A stretch of DNA of 10,554 nucleotides from positions 1 to 10,554 of the forward strand of contig JAUYEK010000399.1 in assembly GCA_030691435.1 (NCBI GenBank), written 5' to 3'. The position numbers and the translations under genes were made by a program. The DNA is from Sulfuricella sp. Its GTDB lineage: Bacteria > Pseudomonadota > Gammaproteobacteria > Burkholderiales > Sulfuricellaceae. Below the pieces are notes generated by a model. The model was not told where the DNA came from. It saw only the letters and a list, made by a program, of their open reading frames with translations, and searched no databases. Numbering within the stretch: position 1 is the stretch's first letter; each line of letters opens with the position of its first letter. Below are positions 6,839-10,554 of this stretch, piece by piece.

Positions 6839-7210
6839 ATGGCAACCGTTGACCTTAACCAGGGCAATTTCGAGGGCGCCGTCATTGGCAATGACATCGT
6901 GATCGTGGATTTCTGGGCGCCGTGGTGCGGCCCGTGCCGCTCCTTCGCCCCCACCTACGAGCAAATATCGGAAAAACACCCCGACATCACCTTTGCCAAG
7001 ATCAACACCGAAGAGGAAACCGGGCTTGCCGGCCATTTCCAGATCCGCTCGATCCCGACCCTGATGGTGTTTCGCGAAAAAGTGGTCATCTACGCCGAAC
7101 CCGGCGCCTTGCCTGCCTCCGGGCTGGAGCAGCTGATCGAACAGGTGCGCGGGCTCGACATGGTGGCAGTGCATAAGCAGATCGAGGCCGAGGAGGCCCA
7201 GCGCGGCTAG
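6839..7210 (+). CDS. Thioredoxin family protein (WCGPC)
   Basis: This 123-residue thioredoxin should reduce disulfides in cytoplasmic proteins. The active site FWAPWCGPC ends at residue 33, with the redox pair Cys30 and Cys33, and the cis-proline is Pro73 in IRSIPTL. It differs from ordinary TrxA after this point: the usual FKNG turn is FREK and the segment continues VVIYAEPGALPASGL. It also carries a C-terminal tail (VHKQIEAEEAQRG) beyond the standard 105-110 residues, as in a recognisable subgroup of proteobacterial thioredoxin-like proteins. It may therefore be a dedicated paralogue and not the main TrxA. GGAG (6827-6830) eight bases upstream supports the ATG at 6839. It is divergent from the thioredoxin/HEAT gene and convergent with hda, 26 bp away. 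Confidence 0.92.
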   Translation: MATVDLNQGNFEGAVIGNDIVIVDFWAPWCGPCRSFAPTYEQISEKHPDITFAKINTEEETGLAGHFQIRSIPTLMVFREKVVIYAEPGALPASGLEQLIEQVRGLDMVAVHKQIEAEEAQRG

Positions 7211-7236
7211 CAACCTGCTGCGGTTCAAAAGCCTTT

Positions 7237-7914
7237 TTAAGGATCAACCTCGTGCCGCAGCGTTTCACGCAACAGCGGCACGGTGATCGGGCGCTGGGTT
7301 TCGAGGGAGTAGCGGTCGAGCGTATCCAGCGCCCCCAGCAGCGATGGCAGGTCACGCCGCCAGTGGCGCAGCAGGTATTCCGCCACCCCAGCCCCGAGCC
7401 GGAAGCCGCGGCTTGCGGCATGGGCGTGCAGCGCCTGCACCTTCTCGTCGTCGCTGAGGCCATGAATTTGATAGACCAGTCCCCAGCCGAGCCGGGTCAC
7501 CACGTCCGGGCGCATAGCGAGCTGTGCCGGGGCGCACGGCCCGCTGGTCAGGAGCCTCCCCCGGCCTTCGCGCAGCCGGTTGTAAAGATTGAACAGCGCG
7601 ATCTGGCCCTCGCCGTCGAGCCGGTCGACATCGTCGAGCGCCACCGCGTCGTAACCGTCCAGATCATCCGGCAGCGCCGCGCCGCACTGCACGTAAACCG
7701 ATTTCAACCCGCGCCGTGAAACAGCCTCCGCAAAAGCATGCAGCAAATGCGTCTTGCCGCTGCTGGGCTCGCCCCACAGGTAAATGAAGCGCTCCGGCTG
7801 CGCGCCGACGGCGCTTTCGCCCAGGGCTTGCAGCACTTCCGCATTGCGCCCGGCAACAAAGTTGTCCAGCGTGGGGGTGAAGTCAGGGGAGATTTCGAGC
7901 AGTAGCTGTTTCAT
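7237..7914 (-). CDS. hda: DnaA regulatory inactivator Hda
   Basis: Hda is an AAA+ protein related to the DnaA ATPase domain. With the DNA-loaded sliding clamp it makes DnaA hydrolyse ATP and so prevents re-initiation of replication. The 225-residue product has a clamp-binding motif at the extreme N terminus (QLLLEI, residues 3-8, a variant of QLxLPL). It also has Walker A GEPSSGKT (48-55), Walker B ALDDVD (92-97), sensor 1 LLTSGP (121-126) and an arginine-finger region VTRLGWGLVYQI (139-150). There is no DnaA domain IV helix-turn-helix, which separates it from DnaA. The ATG at 7912-7914 is preceded by a poor ribosome-binding site, because one arm of a long inverted repeat begins six bases upstream. 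In many betaproteobacteria hda lies beside the AI-2E permease and purM; here two genes intervene. Confidence 0.93.
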   Translation of the reverse strand: MKQLLLEISPDFTPTLDNFVAGRNAEVLQALGESAVGAQPERFIYLWGEPSSGKTHLLHAFAEAVSRRGLKSVYVQCGAALPDDLDGYDAVALDDVDRLDGEGQIALFNLYNRLREGRGRLLTSGPCAPAQLAMRPDVVTRLGWGLVYQIHGLSDDEKVQALHAHAASRGFRLGAGVAEYLLRHWRRDLPSLLGALDTLDRYSLETQRPITVPLLRETLRHEVDP

Positions 7915-7919
7915 TTTTT

Positions 7920-8047
7920 AACCCAGATTATCCATTCAGAGCCAAAACACCACTGTGGGAGCGGCGCCCTCGCCGCGATTTGTGGCCGCATTCGCGCCGG
8001 GGGCGGCGCTCCTACACGCACAAGCATTCCAATGGACAATCCGGGTT
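7920..8047. repeat. Nested inverted-repeat element (REP-like core inside 17-bp outer arms)
   Basis: Outer arms at 7920-7936 (AACCCAGATTATCCATT) and 8031-8047 (AATGGACAATCCGGGTT) are inverted repeats matching at 15 of 17 positions. Inside them a second inverted repeat, GTGGGAGCGGCGCCC (7955-7969) and GGGCGGCGCTCCTAC (8001-8015), matches at 13 of 15. Each inner half also folds: GCGGCG/CGCCGC (7961-7966 and 7971-7976) and GCGCC/GGCGC (7994-7998 and 8005-8009). The core resembles the GTGGGAGCGGC-type REP sequences of proteobacteria. The left arm abuts hda and lies in its translation initiation region. No transposase is present, so any mobility would need help in trans. Confidence 0.8.
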
Positions 8048-8066
8048 TAATGGAAAATCAGGATAT
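8031..8066 (+). repeat. Imperfect 18-bp tandem repeat
   Basis: Two adjacent units, 8031-8048 (AATGGACAATCCGGGTTT) and 8049-8066 (AATGGAAAATCAGGATAT), agree at 14 of 18 positions. The first unit is also the right arm of the inverted repeat next to hda, so the motif AATGGAnAATCnGG occurs three times between hda and the DUF3301 gene. The remainder of the spacer to 8153 shows nothing clear beyond a possible -10 TATGAT at 8117-8122. Confidence 0.65.
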
Positions 8067-8153
8067 CGGTATTCTACCAGCTTGAGCGGCGACCGCAGCG
8101 GTTCGTAAAAACCGGGTATGATTCGGCGTTTCATTCATCCTGTTTTATCGCCG

Positions 8154-8471
8154 ATGGACTTCACGGATTTGCTTTTCATCCTGTTGCTTGCCGCGCTGGC
8201 CGGATTCTGGCTCGACAGCCTGCGCGCCCTCGAAACCGCGCGAAATGCGGGCAAACGCGCCTGCAACGGCGCAGGAGTCCAGTTTCTCGACGACACGGTC
8301 ACCGTCACCGCCTTGGCACTGAGGCGCAACGCAGCAGGACACATGGCGATCCGGCGGAGCTATCGTTTCGAGTTCAGCGATACCGGCGATAACCGGCTGG
8401 AAGGCACGCTCGTATTGCTGGGCGCATGGGTTGAATCGGTGGAGATGGAACCGTTCCGGTTCACACCATAA
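8154..8471 (+). CDS. DUF3301 family protein, single membrane anchor
   Basis: The 105-residue product matches the DUF3301 family. One hydrophobic helix lies at about residues 4-18 (DLLFILLLAALAGFW), then a basic helix with DSLRALETARNAGKRACNGAGVQ in the cytoplasm or at the membrane face. The C-terminal domain has the family features LDDTV, RRSYRFEFSDTGDNR and VEMEPFRF. No molecular function is established, so none is claimed. The ATG at 8154 is preferred because family members begin with a residue pattern like MDFTDLL directly before the membrane helix. A TATGAT (8117-8122), a possible -10, overlaps the alternative upstream ATG at 8118, which would add 12 residues. Neither start has a clear ribosome-binding site. 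The gene is divergent from hda, beyond the repeat element. Confidence 0.85.
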   Translation: MDFTDLLFILLLAALAGFWLDSLRALETARNAGKRACNGAGVQFLDDTVTVTALALRRNAAGHMAIRRSYRFEFSDTGDNRLEGTLVLLGAWVESVEMEPFRFTP

Positions 8472-8571
8472 ACACCGGGTTAAAGCTCAAGAACCATCCT
8501 GTAAAGTGCTACCAAAATGAAACAAATTTCACCCAAGGTCTAGCCATGAAAACATTCAAATTAATTATCGC

Positions 8572-8600
8572 TTGACTTGTCAAAATATAAGGCGTAAAAA
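8572..8600 (+). promoter_or_regulatory. Probable cold-shock gene promoter
   Basis: TTGACT (8572-8577) matches five of six -35 bases. TAAAAA (8595-8600), 17 bases further on, is a four-of-six -10. The start would be near 8607 and gives a leader of roughly 107 bases, the long-leader arrangement expected of cold-shock genes. A better-looking TATAAG at 8586-8591 is only eight bases from the -35 and so does not pair with it. Confidence 0.5.
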
Positions 8601-8674
8601 CTCTCTGGTGTTTGGATTCAAGTTTTTTGCACTATCGGTTTCGCCGTTTGCAGTCTTGGAATTCAGGCATTTTC

Positions 8675-8695
8675 GCGGGTCTTCCCGTATTTTTA
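8675..8695 (+). promoter_or_regulatory. Attenuator-like hairpin in the cold-shock leader
   Basis: CGGG (8676-8679) and CCCG (8684-8687) form a short stem over a TCTT loop, extended by a G-T pair. It is followed at once by TATTTTTA (8688-8695), just before the AAGGGA ribosome-binding site (8701-8706). The shape is that of a weak intrinsic terminator inside the leader. Four bases of the descending arm (TCCC, 8683-8686) could instead pair with GGGA of the ribosome-binding site. Confidence 0.35.
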
Positions 8696-8713
8696 TTAGC
8701 AAGGGACTACGTA

Positions 8714-8917
8714 ATGGCAACTGGTACTGTAAAATGGTTTAACGATTCCAAGGGTTTCGGCTTCATCACTCCGGACGACGGCAGCGAAGATCTGTTCGCG
8801 CACTTCTCCGCGATTCAGATGGGCGGATTCAAAACCCTTAAAGAAGGTCAAAAGGTGCAGTTTGAAATCACCCAAGGCCCCAAGGGTAAGCAAGCTTCAA
8901 ACATCCAGGCCGCCTAA
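8714..8917 (+). CDS. Cold-shock domain protein (CspA family)
   Basis: This is a 67-residue single cold-shock domain that binds single-stranded RNA and DNA and melts RNA secondary structure. The RNA-binding motifs are KGFGFI (13-18, RNP1) and LFAHFS (27-32, RNP2; the second is usually VFVHFS), after the family start [10 protein letters not shown]. Length is standard. AAGGGA (8701-8706) seven bases upstream fixes the start at 8714; the frame is open back to a TTG at 8612, but that part is leader. It has its own promoter, an AT-rich leader of about 107 bases with a possible attenuator, and a strong terminator, so it is a single-gene unit. Whether it is cold-induced or constitutive like CspC/CspE cannot be decided from the coding sequence. 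Confidence 0.95.
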   Translation: MATGTVKWFNDSKGFGFITPDDGSEDLFAHFSAIQMGGFKTLKEGQKVQFEITQGPKGKQASNIQAA

Positions 8918-8937
8918 GTTATAGCGCTTGAATGCTG

Positions 8938-8968
8938 CGCCCCGGAGCCACGGCTCCGGGGCGTTTTT
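8938..8968 (+). terminator. Intrinsic terminator of the cold-shock gene
   Basis: CGCCCCGGAGC (8938-8948) pairs perfectly with GCTCCGGGGCG (8953-8963) over a CACG loop and is followed directly by TTTTT (8964-8968). It begins 21 bases after the stop codon. No matching A-tract precedes the stem, so it should act on the + strand only and not for the convergent permease gene. Confidence 0.93.
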
Positions 8969-8985
8969 ACTTGTGCCGAGCCAGA

Positions 8986-10056
8986 TCAGTCTCGGTACAA
9001 ACCGCTGTCGAGATAGTTCTTCCGCAACAACCGCAGCCCCACCAGCAACACTGCGCTCATCGGCAATGCCAGCAGCACGCCGAAGAACCCGAACAGCTGT
9101 CCGAACGCCAGCACGGCAAAAATCACTGCGACCGGATGCAGGCCGATACGGTCGCCCACCAGCCAGGGCGTCACCACCACACCTTCCAATACCTGGCCTG
9201 CGCCGAATACGACCCATACCGGGATCATCCCGCCCAGGTTCTGGAACTGCATCAACCCCGCCAGCGTGGCCAGAGTCAGGCCGACGATCATGCCGAGGTA
9301 GGGCACGAACACCAGCAAGCCGGCGATAATTCCGATCGGCAAGGCCAGTTCCAGCCCGACCAGCCACAGGCCGAGCGCGTAAAACAGGCTCATCAGCAGC
9401 ATCACCGAGATCTGGCCGCGCAGAAAACCGCCCAGCACGTCATCCACATCCCGGACCACCGCACCGACCTGTTCGTGCCAGCGGCGCGGAATCACCTCGT
9501 CGATGCGGGCGACGATCAGGTTCCAGTCGCGCAGCACGTAAAACAGCACCACCGGCACCAGCACCAGGTTGGCGAAAAAACCCACCAGTGCCAGACCGCC
9601 GCTTCCGAGGGAGGGCAGAAATTGCGCCGCGAAGCCGCCGGCGCTTTGCCAATGCTCGGCCAGCGCCTGCTTAAGATGCGCGCTGTCGAGCTGCAACTCC
9701 ACGTCGAACCGGGCTTTCAGCCAAGGCGCCAGATGCTGCCTGAACCCGTCGAGGTAGCCCGGCAGGCGCTCTATGAACAAAGACGCCTGCCTCTCGAACA
9801 GCGGGATCATGATCAGCAGCAGCGCGGCGAACAAGCCGAACAGGAACAGCATGGCCAGAATGGTGCCGAGGGTGCGGGGAATTTTCAGGCCCGCCAGCCG
9901 CTCCACCAGCGGGTTGCAGATATAGGCGAGGATGGCCGCGAACAGAAATGGCGCGAGGATAGCGTTGAGCAGGTAAAACAGTCCGCCCACCGCGACGACC
10001 GGCAGCAGCCACCACAGGTGGTTGAGATTGAGTTCTTCAAGGCGTTTGATGTCCAT
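8986..10056 (-). CDS. AI-2E family transporter (PerM/TqsA-like permease)
   Basis: The 356-residue inner-membrane protein has the AI-2E family layout. Two N-terminal hydrophobic segments (about 14-48) and a third (62-86) are followed by a soluble stretch (88-150), then a dense membrane region (154-176 and 215-342). Family landmarks are [12 protein letters not shown] (248-259), [15 protein letters not shown] (297-311) and [11 protein letters not shown] (322-332). Members have been linked to autoinducer-2 export or to ion/H+ antiport, so a substrate should not be assumed. The ATG at 10054-10056 is chosen because the family starts there and the further open frame to 10119 runs through purM. It is divergent from purM with a 44-bp gap. 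In betaproteobacteria this gene is often next to purM and hda. Confidence 0.92.
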   Translation of the reverse strand: MDIKRLEELNLNHLWWLLPVVAVGGLFYLLNAILAPFLFAAILAYICNPLVERLAGLKIPRTLGTILAMLFLFGLFAALLLIMIPLFERQASLFIERLPGYLDGFRQHLAPWLKARFDVELQLDSAHLKQALAEHWQSAGGFAAQFLPSLGSGGLALVGFFANLVLVPVVLFYVLRDWNLIVARIDEVIPRRWHEQVGAVVRDVDDVLGGFLRGQISVMLLMSLFYALGLWLVGLELALPIGIIAGLLVFVPYLGMIVGLTLATLAGLMQFQNLGGMIPVWVVFGAGQVLEGVVVTPWLVGDRIGLHPVAVIFAVLAFGQLFGFFGVLLALPMSAVLLVGLRLLRKNYLDSGLYRD

Positions 10057-10062
10057 TTGGGT

Positions 10063-10085
10063 TAAAATACCACAATTTCGAAATT
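10063..10085 (+). promoter_or_regulatory. purM -10 candidate and 12-bp palindrome in the divergent spacer
   Basis: TAAAAT (10063-10068) is a good -10 match reading toward purM, though the -35 region is weak. Six bases downstream, AATTTCGAAATT (10074-10085) is a perfect palindrome covering the expected start of transcription. This is a possible operator position; no known regulator site is recognised in it. Confidence 0.4.
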
Positions 10086-10100
10086 TACGCGGAGCCTCCC

Positions 10101-10554
10101 TTGAACCAGCCCGATGCAACCAAAAATTCCCTGAGCTACCGCGATGCCGGCGTGGACATTGACGCCGGCGACGCCCTGGTGGAAAACATCAAGCCGTTCG
10201 CCAAGCGCACCATGCGGCCCGAGGTACTCGGCGGCCTCGGCGGCTTTGGCGCGCTGTTCGAGATTTCGAAAAAATACAAAAACCCGGTACTGGTATCCGG
10301 CACCGACGGCGTCGGAACTAAGTTAAAACTAGCCTTCATGCTCGACAAGCACGACACCGTCGGCATCGACCTGGTGGCAATGAGCGTCAACGACATCCTG
10401 GTGCAGGGCGCAGAACCTCTTTTCTTTCTCGACTACTTCGCCTGCGGCAAGCTCGATGTCGCCACCGCCACCGAGGTCATCAAGGGCATCGCGGCGGGCT
10501 GCGAACAGGCCGGCTGCGCGCTGATCGGCGGCGAAACCGCCGAGATGCCCGGCA
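10101..10554 (+). CDS. purM: Phosphoribosylformylglycinamidine cyclo-ligase PurM (AIR synthetase), N-terminal part
   Basis: PurM closes the imidazole ring in purine synthesis, converting FGAM to AIR with ATP, in the cytoplasm as a dimer. The visible 151 residues contain the family start [18 protein letters not shown] (about 11-28), [16 protein letters not shown], the phosphate/ATP-binding [39 protein letters not shown] and GGETAEMPG at the window edge. The start is a TTG at 10101-10103: GGAG (10091-10094) lies six bases upstream, the first residues ([15 protein letters not shown]) fit betaproteobacterial PurM, and no in-frame ATG precedes the conserved region. The gene continues beyond the window. 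It is divergent from the AI-2E permease across 44 bp with a palindrome near the likely transcription start. Confidence 0.96.
   Translation, partial: MNQPDATKNSLSYRDAGVDIDAGDALVENIKPFAKRTMRPEVLGGLGGFGALFEISKKYKNPVLVSGTDGVGTKLKLAFMLDKHDTVGIDLVAMSVNDILVQGAEPLFFLDYFACGKLDVATATEVIKGIAAGCEQAGCALIGGETAEMPG

Noticed and set aside
7928..7936. DnaA-box-like TTATCCATT upstream of hda
   Set aside because: It matches seven of nine bases of the consensus, but it is part of a repeat arm whose other copies drift from the box; there is no cluster and no origin-like AT-rich region.
7920..8066. CRISPR-like array
   Set aside because: There are only two tandem 18-bp units without spacers; the other copy is inverted, and no cas gene is present.
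8572..8591. Promoter formed by TTGACT and TATAAG
   Set aside because: The spacer is only eight bases, far below the usable 16-18 range; the TAAAAA at 8595 is spaced correctly.
8612..8713. N-terminal extension of the cold-shock protein from a TTG at 8612
   Set aside because: The strong ribosome-binding site at 8701-8706 and the invariant MATGTVKWF start place the coding start at 8714; the upstream part fits a leader.
8932..10065. 377-codon open frame on the plus strand opposite the permease gene
   Set aside because: Its composition is His/Gln-rich and low complexity, it begins inside the csp terminator, and the opposite strand encodes a clear AI-2E permease.

Overview
The window reads as an ordinary, gene-dense chromosomal segment of a GC-rich Gram-negative bacterium, most likely a betaproteobacterium. 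This rests on the close fit of purM, hda, greB, the AI-2E permease, the DUF3301 gene and the secreted cyclophilin to betaproteobacterial forms. Order-level placement (for example Nitrosomonadales or Rhodocyclales) is only a guess. I see no tRNA, rRNA, CRISPR array, transposase or phage gene, and no strong candidate for a new defence or biosynthetic system. What deserves a second look is in the intergenic DNA and in a few divergent proteins.

Layout. 1-316: the C-terminal end of a nitroreductase, convergent with arfB (ribosome rescue hydrolase) and sharing stop-codon bases with it. 822-1376: a DUF924 protein, divergent from arfB. 1377-1626: a hairpin-rich spacer, then a tight pair of an exported cyclophilin (1627-2193) and an ABC exporter half-transporter (2198-3976). 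3986-4069: a palindromic double-hairpin repeat filling the gap to the convergent greB (4071-4643). 4759-6057: an HD-GYP-type protein with altered catalytic residues, convergent and overlapping with a thioredoxin-fold/HEAT-like protein (6054-6698). That gene is divergent from a thioredoxin (6839-7210). 7237-7914: hda. 7920-8066: a second composite repeat (nested REP-like palindromes plus an 18-bp tandem), followed by a DUF3301 membrane-anchored protein (8154-8471). 8572-8968: a cold-shock gene with its own promoter, long leader and a strong intrinsic terminator. 8986-10056: AI-2E family permease, divergent from purM (TTG start, 10101 to window end) across only 44 bp, which hold a 12-bp perfect palindrome.

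How the genes fit together. Most are housekeeping genes: translation rescue (arfB), transcript cleavage (greB), replication control (hda), purine synthesis (purM), RNA chaperoning (csp) and redox or folding (thioredoxin, Trx/HEAT, cyclophilin). The only convincing operon is the cyclophilin-ABC exporter pair. Gene orientation alternates often, so most genes are probably transcribed singly. No gene-free stretch exceeds about 250 bp.
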